A DNA stretch of 64,000 bases from positions 124,001-188,000 of the forward strand of contig NZ_JAUFQV010000035.1 of assembly GCF_030409945.1 (NCBI RefSeq), in the 5' to 3' direction. Under the pieces are notes generated by a model that was not told the DNA's origin, did not search any database, and saw only the letters and a list, made by a program, of their open reading frames with translations. The stretch's first letter is position 1. Each line of letters starts with the position of its first letter. Shown here one piece after another: positions 1 to 7,501 of this stretch. The DNA is from Vibrio tapetis subsp. quintayensis (GTDB lineage: Bacteria; Pseudomonadota; Gammaproteobacteria; Enterobacterales; Vibrionaceae). The position numbers and the translations under genes are program-made.

Positions 1-565
1 TGCCTTCTTCTTTGAGAGACTGGTGCAGTTGAGCAATTTTAACTCGCATCGATACACGCAGTTTTGCATCTAGGTTAGATAGAGGCTCATCGAAAAGAAA
101 GACTTCTGGCTTACGCACAATAGCGCGACCAACCGCGACTCGTTGACGTTGCCCACCTGACATCTCTTTTGGCTTTCTATCCAGTAAGTCGGTTATTTCA
201 AGCTTTTCAGCGGCTTCTTCTACACGCTGTTTGATCTCTTCTTTCGACTTTTTCTGCATTTTTAAACCAAATGCCATATTGTCGAATACGGTTTTATGTG
301 GGTACAAGGCATAGTTTTGAAATACCATGGCGATACCACGATCTTTTGGCGGAAGTGTATTAACGATTTGATTACCGATAAAAACTTCGCCGCCACTAAT
401 GTCTTCAAGGCCCGCTATCATGCGTAGAGTCGTGGATTTTGCACAGCCTGATGGCCCAACGAAAACCATGAATTCGCCATCTTTGATATCTAGGTCAATG
501 CCGTGAACCGCTTTAAAACCGTTCTCATATTGTTTTTCTACTTTGCGTAGGCTTACCGTTGCCAT
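1..565 (-). CDS. MalK/CymD-type ABC transporter ATPase (C-terminus beyond window edge)
   Basis: ATPase subunit of a carbohydrate ABC importer, expected to energise the MalFG-like permease encoded on the other strand. About 188 codons are visible, starting from the ATG at 565. In order one sees Walker A (GPSGCAKST, about residues 36-44), the Q-loop (FQNYALYP), the ABC signature (MSGGQRQRVA), Walker B with the D-loop (FLFDEPLSNLDAK) and then the edge. The regulatory C-terminal domain is not visible. The glycine just before the Walker A lysine is alanine (GCAKS rather than GCGKS), whereas the second MalK-type protein in the window (21480-22592) has the normal motif. It appears to be the last gene of the minus-strand arm led by the porin, 125 bp after the lipoprotein gene. 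Assignment to the family is secure; the substrate is inferred from context. Confidence 0.93.
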   Translation of the reverse strand, partial: MATVSLRKVEKQYENGFKAVHGIDLDIKDGEFMVFVGPSGCAKSTTLRMIAGLEDISGGEVFIGNQIVNTLPPKDRGIAMVFQNYALYPHKTVFDNMAFGLKMQKKSKEEIKQRVEEAAEKLEITDLLDRKPKEMSGGQRQRVAVGRAIVRKPEVFLFDEPLSNLDAKLRVSMRVKIAQLHQSLKEEG

Positions 566-690
566 TTGATACTCCGCATTCGGTGGTGTTTCCAATAACT
601 GTATATTTACTGAGTGATTTTAATGATTCACTGGGTAAAGACACAAAGGCGAGCTAACGGCAGTAGCTAGCACGCCAGAGTGAAAAAAGC

Positions 691-1170
691 TTACTGGCAC
701 TTCATTACGAGTGCTCGTACGGGTTTTTTGTCCTTAGAGATTTCAATGCTCCAAAGGTATTTGCCGTCTTCTGGAATATTGACGACTGTATTCTTAGCGA
801 AACCACCACGTTTCAGTTGTTTTTCATAACCTACGGTCATTTCCATTCCCGCAGCGGTGTATTGAGGATTCCAACTCATGGTTGCAAATTGCAGGCTCAC
901 ATTACCGGCCGTCTCTTGGCTAACTACTTGATAAATACCATCGCCTTTGTGGGCCATTTGGTGGTTTTCATTGTGCATCCATTGGCCTTCAGGGAAAGTG
1001 CCAACGACGTATAAAGAAGGGCGAATTGGTCCGCGCTCTTCAACTGTTGGCAAGTTGCAGTCAGCAAATGGGCCTGACGCAATTTGTGCTGTCGTTGCTT
1101 CTTCACTGGTGCTAGCGCAACCCATTAATGTTGCAGATAAAAGAGCCGTTAAAATTAATGTACGTTTCAT
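691..1170 (-). CDS. Small lipoprotein, possible glucan-binding protein
   Basis: 159 residues. The N-terminus is a lipoprotein signal with a lipobox (LMGC, Cys at about residue 18), so the protein is probably anchored in the outer or inner membrane facing the periplasm. The rest has the pattern LYVVGTFPEGQW ... GDGIYQV ... LQFATMSWNPQY, which recalls the beta-sandwich starch-binding modules attached to pullulanases. This is a resemblance only; I do not recognise a named family. It lies between the TOBE-like gene and the MalK-type ATPase gene, so a role in glucan capture or in assisting the porin is plausible. Whether it is a CymJ-like protein of cyclodextrin operons cannot be decided here. Confidence 0.75.
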   Translation of the reverse strand: MKRTLILTALLSATLMGCASTSEEATTAQIASGPFADCNLPTVEERGPIRPSLYVVGTFPEGQWMHNENHQMAHKGDGIYQVVSQETAGNVSLQFATMSWNPQYTAAGMEMTVGYEKQLKRGGFAKNTVVNIPEDGKYLWSIEISKDKKPVRALVMKCQ

Positions 1171-1204
1171 CGTTATTCACCTAATGGTTATTTGTATATC
1201 GATA

Positions 1205-1609
1205 TTAAATGGTCAGATTAACTTGAGTATCTTGGTCAAATATGTGGCTAAAAAAGGTATCAAAATTAAAGCGCAACGATTGCCCGATATCGCAAGCGGC
1301 TAGGGCGCTATAGCGAAGGCGAGATATCATTTCTTTGTGGGCGATTTTAAAATGAACAAGCTGAAAACCGTCTTTGGTTTCAAGCGATGTCAATTCGCCA
1401 TGAATAGTATTCAATTGATCGTTTTCTTCAGCGATGGATATAAAGTCAGGGCGGATCCCAAAATCGACTTTCTGGTCTACATAATGATGGAGTTTTTCTT
1501 GTTGGCTTTTTGGCAGAAACAGACGGCTACCGTCATCCAGTTCAAGAAATAAATTGTGCTTATCGAGTCGTATCGTAGATTCGATCAAATTAAAGTTGTC
1601 ATCCATCAT
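1205..1609 (-). CDS. Stand-alone TOBE/OB-fold protein resembling the MalK C-terminal domain
   Basis: 134 residues with no signal peptide and no ATPase motifs. The sequence reads like the regulatory C-terminal part of a MalK ATPase. There is a strand-rich start with LPKSQQEKL, then the hallmark FGIRPDFISI (MalK proteins have GIRPEHI/GIRPEDL), a central strand, and a terminal segment ending IFDQDTQVNL (MalK proteins end with LHLFDxxTGxxL). In MalK that domain binds regulators or senses transport state, but here it is a separate protein. The gene sits 20 bp after the lpxD-like gene and 34 bp before the lipoprotein gene, so it is in the same presumed operon. Homology by eye is good for the GIRP and FD motifs; the function is unknown. 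Confidence 0.72.
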   Translation of the reverse strand: MMDDNFNLIESTIRLDKHNLFLELDDGSRLFLPKSQQEKLHHYVDQKVDFGIRPDFISIAEENDQLNTIHGELTSLETKDGFQLVHFKIAHKEMISRLRYSALAACDIGQSLRFNFDTFFSHIFDQDTQVNLTI

Positions 1610-1629
1610 TACGTATCGCCTTATGCTTG

Positions 1630-2664
1630 TTATTTGAATAGGTTGGCGAACAACCCTTTGCGTTCCTGCATGGCTGTTTCTTGCGGTTCTTGTGCGCTGT
1701 TTTTGCTTTGTCGCTTCGCTTTATCTTGGCCTAAAGTTAATCGGCTCAACACGGCCAAGTTCTTGTAATAAGCACGCGCATCTTTTGCTGGATAACCAAA
1801 TAAGTCGCTGTTTTCTGGGAATGAGTGACTGACGCCAGATTTAGCTTTAACCACCGAGTTCTTGCCTATGGTTAAGTTGCCCGCCGTGCCTGCTTGCCCA
1901 TGAACAATCACGTTGTCTTCTAAGATGGTATGGCCTGCAAATCCCGCTTGAGACACGAGTAAGCAGTGTTTGCCGATGTGGCAGTCATGGCCAATTTGCA
2001 CTAGGTTATCGATTTTAGTGCCTTGACCAATAATGGTGTCGCCAAGGGTTCCTCGGTCGATGGTGTTGTTGCAGCCAATTTCCACATCGTCTTCGATGAT
2101 CACTCGGCCGACGCTTTCGACTCGTTCGTATCGGTTACGTTTTCCAGCCATGTATTCAAAGCTAAAGTTACCAATAGAGTTGTTTGAATCGATGGTGACG
2201 TTGTTGCCAATGATGGAGCCTTCTTTAATGACGGTATTGGCATGGATAGCCACGTTATTGCCAATGCTTACGCCATTCATGATTTTTACACCAGGCATGA
2301 AATGGCAATGTTCACCAATGGTGCAATGCTTACCTATATAGACGTCAGGTGATTCTGAGGTGTTTCCTTGATCGAACAGCTGATACTTATGAACCTTGTA
2401 CAGTTTTAATAAGTGGTTTAGCTTGTCTGTGTCTAATTGTTCGATGACGATTTTTACTTTTGCGTCACTTTTTAATACATCTTTTGGGCCGATGATGACA
2501 TCAGCGAAAGTTTCGGAAATTGCCTTAAGATCTTTCTTAGCGAATACGATCGCTAAGCCACCTTTTTCGTGGCTACGAATAGGGCGAATAAATGAAATTT
2601 CATTTACGCCATCTCCAACTATTTCTCCCCCGATAATAGCGGCAAGTTCCGAAACTTTAATCAT
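1630..2664 (-). CDS. LpxD-family N-acyltransferase paralogue (left-handed beta-helix)
   Basis: 344 residues. It has an LpxD-like N-terminal uridine-binding region (about 1-100, including LAIVFAKK), then many hexapeptide repeats (IGKHCTIGEHCHF, IGNNVAIHANTVI and so on, about 108-290) and a helical C-terminus. True LpxD adds 3-hydroxyacyl chains to UDP-glucosamine in lipid A synthesis. The catalytic-histidine region is present as NLVQIGHDCHIG (His226). At the position of the second conserved histidine of E. coli LpxD (INGHMEI) this protein has Asn263 (TAGNLTIG) by hand alignment. The housekeeping lpxD normally lies between skp and fabZ, so this is probably an extra copy. It follows the porin gene by 22 bp, which suggests co-expression with outer-membrane uptake. 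The substrate is unknown; an acyltransferase for another sugar nucleotide is the main alternative. Confidence 0.85.
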   Translation of the reverse strand: MIKVSELAAIIGGEIVGDGVNEISFIRPIRSHEKGGLAIVFAKKDLKAISETFADVIIGPKDVLKSDAKVKIVIEQLDTDKLNHLLKLYKVHKYQLFDQGNTSESPDVYIGKHCTIGEHCHFMPGVKIMNGVSIGNNVAIHANTVIKEGSIIGNNVTIDSNNSIGNFSFEYMAGKRNRYERVESVGRVIIEDDVEIGCNNTIDRGTLGDTIIGQGTKIDNLVQIGHDCHIGKHCLLVSQAGFAGHTILEDNVIVHGQAGTAGNLTIGKNSVVKAKSGVSHSFPENSDLFGYPAKDARAYYKNLAVLSRLTLGQDKAKRQSKNSAQEPQETAMQERKGLFANLFK

Positions 2665-2686
2665 AATGTCTTCTCTTTAAATAAAA

Positions 2687-3718
2687 TTACAGACGGTAAA
2701 GGGCTTGTAAGAAGAAGGTGTTTTGATCCACGTTTTTCTCTTGGCCTTGTTTACTTGTGTGCGTTTCTTTGTCATTCGCCCACTCGTATTCAGCTTTTAT
2801 TAGCCAGTCGTCACCGACTGCCTGTTCATATCCGACTGTCGCTTTGCGAATGTCTTTGAAATACTCGTCACCTTTTGACCAACCATCAGAGACAGTTGTT
2901 TTGTTTTCACCGATGCGAGTTCTGACATAAAGGGCACCAGCATCTTCAAAGCTGTATTGTACAATTGGCTCAGCATACTTTTCCGTGAAGTCACTAACTT
3001 CGTTGACAGTACCATTGCTACCTCTGTCATCGTTATCTTTGATTTGGTAGAAAAGCTCGACACCAAATTCCCAGTTACCCATTCGTTTGTATGGCTTAAT
3101 TAAGAAGGAATATCCTTTTTCTTCACGATTACCCCAACTGGCTTTGTTTTCATCGTTGTAAAGGTACTCAAGATTGGTGTACACACCAGCGTTGTACTCG
3201 TTGTTCCAATAGGTTAGATATGGACGAAGGCTGTGCTCAAACTTACGTTTTGGATGCGCGGTGACATTTTTAGAAAAAACGCGACTATCCGTGATTTCAA
3301 GGTCATAGATGAGACCTGTTGTCCAACCGTCGGATAGATCAAACCCCTTATTCATGGAAATTAGGTGTTTGTATGAGTTTTCAGTTTCATGATACCCGCC
3401 ACTATTGACCTGTTCTCGATCTACCAGTTTTAAAGCGTAAAGCGCAGCAAGGTTCCACGTAGGGTTGCTGTAATAGAACCCAAACACTTCATGTGTTTTA
3501 GTACGTTCTTCAATCGTACTGCCGTTGAAATCAGTAGTTACTTTATCTTCATATTCGAATGAAGTGCCAATGTGACCACCAAAGTTCATGGCATCGTTCA
3601 CAACCGATTCGTAGATACTTCTTTCTACGGTAATCCCGCGTTGATTATTTGCAGCGTAAGCAGAGGTACTAACAACAAGTGCATTTGCCACCAATACCGA
3701 AATTAATGTTTTGTTCAC
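2687..3718 (-). CDS. cymA: Outer-membrane oligosaccharide porin (CymA-like)
   Basis: 343 residues with a clear Sec signal (MNKTLISVLVANALVVSTSAYA, cleavage before ANN). The mature part alternates hydrophobic and polar residues, is rich in Tyr/Trp and charged loops, and ends in the aromatic C-terminal signature of outer-membrane barrels (LQALYRL). Size and context fit monomeric cyclodextrin/oligosaccharide porins such as CymA of Klebsiella oxytoca, but KdgM- or OmpG-like porins would look similar. It leads the minus-strand arm, divergent from the binding-protein gene across a 408-bp promoter region with CRP-like sites. The gene symbol rests on context more than on sequence recognition. Confidence 0.8.
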   Translation of the reverse strand: MNKTLISVLVANALVVSTSAYAANNQRGITVERSIYESVVNDAMNFGGHIGTSFEYEDKVTTDFNGSTIEERTKTHEVFGFYYSNPTWNLAALYALKLVDREQVNSGGYHETENSYKHLISMNKGFDLSDGWTTGLIYDLEITDSRVFSKNVTAHPKRKFEHSLRPYLTYWNNEYNAGVYTNLEYLYNDENKASWGNREEKGYSFLIKPYKRMGNWEFGVELFYQIKDNDDRGSNGTVNEVSDFTEKYAEPIVQYSFEDAGALYVRTRIGENKTTVSDGWSKGDEYFKDIRKATVGYEQAVGDDWLIKAEYEWANDKETHTSKQGQEKNVDQNTFFLQALYRL

Positions 3719-3879
3719 AACATTTCCTTATCAACTCATCCAGAGTTGCGAGTAAGAGCTAAGACCAATAAAAATTAGTAGTTCACGTTGAACGCCTAAT
3801 TATTGTTCTGCATTTAAATTTGTTTTTCTTCCCTAGTCGTTCCTAAATGAGAGTTTGGTCACTAACTTCGCTCTGTTTT

Positions 3880-3895
3880 GTTGATTTGCGTCACA
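3880..3895. promoter_or_regulatory. Weak CRP-like site, porin side
   Basis: GTTGA-N6-TCACA: the right half matches the CRP half-site fully and the left half at 3 of 5 positions. It lies 160-180 bp upstream of the porin start. It supports catabolite control of the minus-strand arm but is a weak match. Confidence 0.4.
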
Positions 3896-4009
3896 AATAT
3901 TGGTGTTTTGAATTCATGGGGCGATTGGGTTTTGCGTTCATTATTTTAAGGTTGATTCATTTAATAAGCGATTGGAATATTAGTTATGAAGCCTTTTAAA
4001 CACTGTAAT

Positions 4010-4025
4010 GGTGACGCTTGTCACA
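4010..4025. promoter_or_regulatory. CRP-like site, binding-protein side
   Basis: GGTGA-N6-TCACA, 9 of 10 consensus positions. Its centre is about 70 bp upstream of the start point expected from the promoter at 4054-4081, the spacing of a class I CRP-dependent promoter. Glucose repression of the glucan-uptake operon is the inference. Confidence 0.6.
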
Positions 4026-4053
4026 ATTGTTATTTGGCTTTTCCGATTAAATA

Positions 4054-4081
4054 TTGACTTACGTTCGAACAGAATTAATCT
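4054..4081 (+). promoter_or_regulatory. Putative sigma-70 promoter of the plus-strand glucan operon
   Basis: -35 TTGACT (4054-4059), 16-bp spacer, -10 TAATCT (4076-4081). Transcription would start near 4088, about 40 nt before the binding-protein ATG at 4127. Its position relative to the CRP-like site supports the call. Confidence 0.5.
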
Positions 4082-4126
4082 AGTAGTACATTCTGAACTA
4101 CCAAATGTAACGGAAACGGTGTAGGC

Positions 4127-5353
4127 ATGAACAAAAATCTATTAGCAACAGCATTGTTGGCGTCGGTATTTATGGGAGGCATGGTCAATGCTGAAGAAAT
4201 AAAACCGGAAGCAGGCGCTGAACTACTTATCTGGACAGACAAGACAACCGTCGACTATATGGAGTATGCGGCAAAGGAATTTAATGCAGACTTCGGCTAC
4301 GACGTGAGCTTCTCTTTTCGTGGGCTAGCACCCATTGATTCAGCATCACGATTAATTCAAGACGGCGGTTCAGCACGCGTTGCAGATGTCGCTGAAATAG
4401 AGCATGACTTACTTGGGCGTTTGGTCGTTGCTGGTGGCGCGATGGAAAACCTAGTGTCAGCCGAGCGAATAGAACAAACGTTTATGGATAATGCGATTGC
4501 AGCTGCAAAAGCGGAAGGTATCGATTACGGCTTTCCGGTTAGCTTCGCCACCACCGCGTTGTTCTATAACAAAGACCTCTTACCTAATCCCCCAAAGACG
4601 TTTGAAGAGTTGGTGGAATTTTCCAAGACGTTTAATGACAAGAAAGCGCATAAGTACGCGTTACTTTGGGATATTCAGAATTACTACGAATCACGAATGT
4701 TTGTGAGTTTATATGGAGCGTATGAGTTTGGTAAGCAAGGTACAGATGCAAAGGATATTGGCATCAGTTCCGAAAAGGCACAACAAGGCCTAGCGGCGAT
4801 GAAAACGTTGCAAGTAGCCAATAACTCAAATCCAAACGACATGCGCAACCCTCAGGTTCGCCGTGGTTTATTTAACGAGGGAAAAGTTGCAGCGATTATT
4901 GATGGCCCTTGGGCAATTCAAGGCTATCAGAATTCGGGTGTGAATTTCGGCGTTGTTGCAATGCCAACACTGGATGGCCAGCAACCAAGAACATTTTCAA
5001 CCGTACGCTTAGCGGTCGTGTCTTCATACACGGAATACCCGCGTGCTGCTCAACTATTCGCCGATTATATTTCGTCGCCTAAAATGCTGACCAAGCGTTA
5101 TGAAATGACCCAATCTATTCCACCTATCAAGTCAGTACTTGAAGAAATCATTGTGGATGCCGACGAGGCAACCTACGCGATCATCACTCAAAGCTATTAT
5201 GCTGATGCGATGCCGTCGATTCCAGAAATGGGCTTCATTTGGTCGCCAATGGCGAGTGCGATTACCGCTTTATGGGTAAGTAATAAAACGCCAAAAGAAG
5301 CATTAGACAGAGCATATTCAATTATCCAAGAGCAGATTCAGCTACAGGAATAA
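4127..5353 (+). CDS. MalE/CymE-like periplasmic glucan-binding protein
   Basis: 408 residues with signal peptide (MNKNLLATALLASVFMGGMVNA, cleavage before EEI). The mature protein has the family-1 extracellular solute-binding pattern: LLIWTDKTTVDYMEYAAKEF near the start, FPVSFATTALFYNKDLL in the first third, and AAIIDGPWAIQGYQ in the middle, as in MalE and cyclodextrin-binding proteins. It delivers the sugar to the adjacent permease. It is the first gene of the plus-strand operon and the next gene starts 9 bp downstream. Specificity (maltodextrin versus cyclodextrin) is inferred from the porin and the cyclomaltodextrinase. Confidence 0.9.
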   Translation: MNKNLLATALLASVFMGGMVNAEEIKPEAGAELLIWTDKTTVDYMEYAAKEFNADFGYDVSFSFRGLAPIDSASRLIQDGGSARVADVAEIEHDLLGRLVVAGGAMENLVSAERIEQTFMDNAIAAAKAEGIDYGFPVSFATTALFYNKDLLPNPPKTFEELVEFSKTFNDKKAHKYALLWDIQNYYESRMFVSLYGAYEFGKQGTDAKDIGISSEKAQQGLAAMKTLQVANNSNPNDMRNPQVRRGLFNEGKVAAIIDGPWAIQGYQNSGVNFGVVAMPTLDGQQPRTFSTVRLAVVSSYTEYPRAAQLFADYISSPKMLTKRYEMTQSIPPIKSVLEEIIVDADEATYAIITQSYYADAMPSIPEMGFIWSPMASAITALWVSNKTPKEALDRAYSIIQEQIQLQE

Positions 5354-5362
5354 AGAGGATTT

Positions 5363-6646
5363 ATGCAGTTAACTGATACCAAAGTGGTGCCAAAAGTGCC
5401 TGCCTCGATTTTGATAATGGGCGCGACTCAGATTCAAAAGGGGCATTGGGTTAAAGGGGTGTTCTTTCTTGCTTTGCAGGTTCTTACCTTGCTCATGCTT
5501 CCTGATTTAGTTGTGATGCTAAAAGGGCTCGTAAGCCTAGGTGATGTCGCGCAAGTTCGTAAGGGCTTTAAGGTGATACCAGGCGATCATTCAATCTTCA
5601 TGTTAGTTGAAGGGGTGATCGCACTGATGTCCCTCTTCCTTGTTGCCTGTATTTACGTTGTTAACGTGAAAGATGCACGAGTATGTGAGCGCACTTCTTT
5701 GTCTGTTTGGCAGCAGCTAAAGGAAATCTATGACAGCAAGTTTGCGTTTATTGTGCTGTCTCCTGCTGTGATTGCGAGCATTGCATTTATCATCATGCCG
5801 ATCGTCATCACCGTGTTGGTTTCGTTTACCAACTACTCGGCACCAAACCATATCCCACCAAGAAATTTGGTTGACTGGGTCGGTTTTAAGAACTTCTTTT
5901 CTCTGTTTGAGCTAAAGATCTGGTCTAGTACCTTCTTTGGTGTTGCTAGTTGGACAGTACTTTGGGCATTTTTTGCCACAATATGCACGTGTGGCTTTGG
6001 TTTCATCCTTGCGATGGCCTTGCAGAATAAGAAAATTAAAGCGAAGAAAGCATGGCGCTTTATCTTTATTCTACCTTATGCAATCCCGGCTTTTGTTACT
6101 TTGTTGATGTTCCGTTTGTTGCTTAATGGAGTAGGGCCTGTTAACGCAACGCTAAATAGCTGGGGGTTTGATTCTGTTGCATTTTTGTCTGACCCGATAC
6201 TCGCCAAGTTTACCGTTATAGCGGTGAGTGTGTGGGTGGGAGCACCCTATTTCATGCTGTTGATTGCTGGAGCATTAACCAATATTCCTGCTGATTTATA
6301 CGAAGCAAGCGAAGTGGATGGCGCCAATAAATTTCAGCAGTTCTGGGAAATAACCTTGCCGATGGTATTGCACCAAGTTGCGCCTTCTTTGGTGATGACG
6401 TTTGCCCATAACTTCAATAATTTCGGCGCTATTTTCTTATTAACCGAAGGTGGCCCAATTAACCCAGAGTATCGTTTTGCCGGTCATACCGATATTTTGA
6501 TTACTTGGATATACAAACTGACTCTTGATTTCCAGCAATATCAAATTGCCTCGGTTATCTCGATCATTATTTTCTTATTCTTGTCTGGCATTGCGATATG
6601 GCAGTTTAGAAGAATGAACTCATTTAAAGACGATGTGGGCATGTAA
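5363..6646 (+). CDS. MalF/CymF-like ABC permease
   Basis: 427 residues, inner membrane. Like MalF it has an extended N-terminal part, with two hydrophobic segments (about 32-50 and 85-105) before the core permease of six helices starting near residue 125. The cytoplasmic EAA loop that docks to the ATPase is clear (EASEVDGANKFQQFWEITLP, about residues 313-332). There is an RBS-like AGAGGA before the ATG. The gap to the next gene is only 2 bp, so the two permease genes are translationally linked. Confidence 0.93.
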   Translation: MQLTDTKVVPKVPASILIMGATQIQKGHWVKGVFFLALQVLTLLMLPDLVVMLKGLVSLGDVAQVRKGFKVIPGDHSIFMLVEGVIALMSLFLVACIYVVNVKDARVCERTSLSVWQQLKEIYDSKFAFIVLSPAVIASIAFIIMPIVITVLVSFTNYSAPNHIPPRNLVDWVGFKNFFSLFELKIWSSTFFGVASWTVLWAFFATICTCGFGFILAMALQNKKIKAKKAWRFIFILPYAIPAFVTLLMFRLLLNGVGPVNATLNSWGFDSVAFLSDPILAKFTVIAVSVWVGAPYFMLLIAGALTNIPADLYEASEVDGANKFQQFWEITLPMVLHQVAPSLVMTFAHNFNNFGAIFLLTEGGPINPEYRFAGHTDILITWIYKLTLDFQQYQIASVISIIIFLFLSGIAIWQFRRMNSFKDDVGM

Positions 6647-6648
6647 TT

Positions 6649-7482
6649 ATGGGTAAAATTTTAGAGAAACTAGGGACGTTAATCGTCTACCTATTTTTAA
6701 CCCTGAATGCCTTATTGGTACTTGGGCCTGTGATTTGGACGATTTTGGCGTCGTTCAAAAAAGGCAACAATCTGTTCAGTACTTCATTTAGTAATATTGA
6801 GTTTACTCTGGAGCATTACAGTGCGTTGTTCACCGATACGCCTTATTTTGAGTGGTACAAAAATACCTTTATTTTAGCGACATCAAATATGTTGATCTCT
6901 TTGGTTATCGTCACCATGACGGCGTTTGTGTTTTCGCGTTACCGTTTTAAAGGTAAGCGAAACATCATGATGAGCATTTTGGTATTGCAAATGTTCCCAG
7001 CCTTTTTATCCATGACCGCGATTTATATTTTGCTCTCAAAAATGGGCTTGATTGATACCTATATTGGTTTGCTGTTTGTCTATGTAACGGGTTCTCTTCC
7101 ATTTATGGTGTGGTTAGTTAAAGGCTATTTTGATGCGATACCCACCTCGTTAGATGAAGCCGCAAAAATTGATGGTGCTGGGCATATGACCATATTCTTA
7201 GAAATCATATTGCCGTTGGCAAAGCCCATTTTAGTGTTCGTCGGCTTGGTGTCATTTACTGGCCCTTGGATGGACTTTATTTTACCAACCTTGATATTAC
7301 GCAGCGAAGAAAAAATGACATTAGCGATAGGTATATTCAGTTGGATTTCATCTAACTCTGCAGAAAACTTTACCTTGTTTGCCGCAGGCTCACTACTGGT
7401 AGCAGTACCGATAACTTTGTTATTTGTTGCGACTCAAAAACATATCACCACCGGTCTCGTCAGCGGTGCAGTAAAAGAATAA
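6649..7482 (+). CDS. MalG/CymG-like ABC permease
   Basis: 277 residues with six membrane segments. The EAA motif is DEAAKIDGAGHMTIFLEIILP (first residues DEAAKIDGAG), in the second half of the protein. It pairs with the MalF-like subunit encoded immediately upstream and with the ATPase at the left edge of the window. The C-terminus (ITTGLVSGAVKE) matches the usual MalG end. It is followed after 19 bp by the cyclomaltodextrinase gene. Confidence 0.93.
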   Translation: MGKILEKLGTLIVYLFLTLNALLVLGPVIWTILASFKKGNNLFSTSFSNIEFTLEHYSALFTDTPYFEWYKNTFILATSNMLISLVIVTMTAFVFSRYRFKGKRNIMMSILVLQMFPAFLSMTAIYILLSKMGLIDTYIGLLFVYVTGSLPFMVWLVKGYFDAIPTSLDEAAKIDGAGHMTIFLEIILPLAKPILVFVGLVSFTGPWMDFILPTLILRSEEKMTLAIGIFSWISSNSAENFTLFAAGSLLVAVPITLLFVATQKHITTGLVSGAVKE

Positions 7483-7501
7483 TAATTAGGAAATACAAAA
7501 C

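Larger units (their letters stand above)
3719..4126. promoter_or_regulatory. Divergent promoter region between porin and binding-protein operons
   Basis: 408 bp with no gene. It is AT-rich and holds the start signals for both arms of the glucan locus. Two CRP-like sites and one sigma-70 promoter toward the binding-protein gene are listed separately. I could not single out the minus-strand promoter with confidence. Operators for the TrmB or ROK-like regulator are expected here, but no striking long palindrome is visible. Confidence 0.7.
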
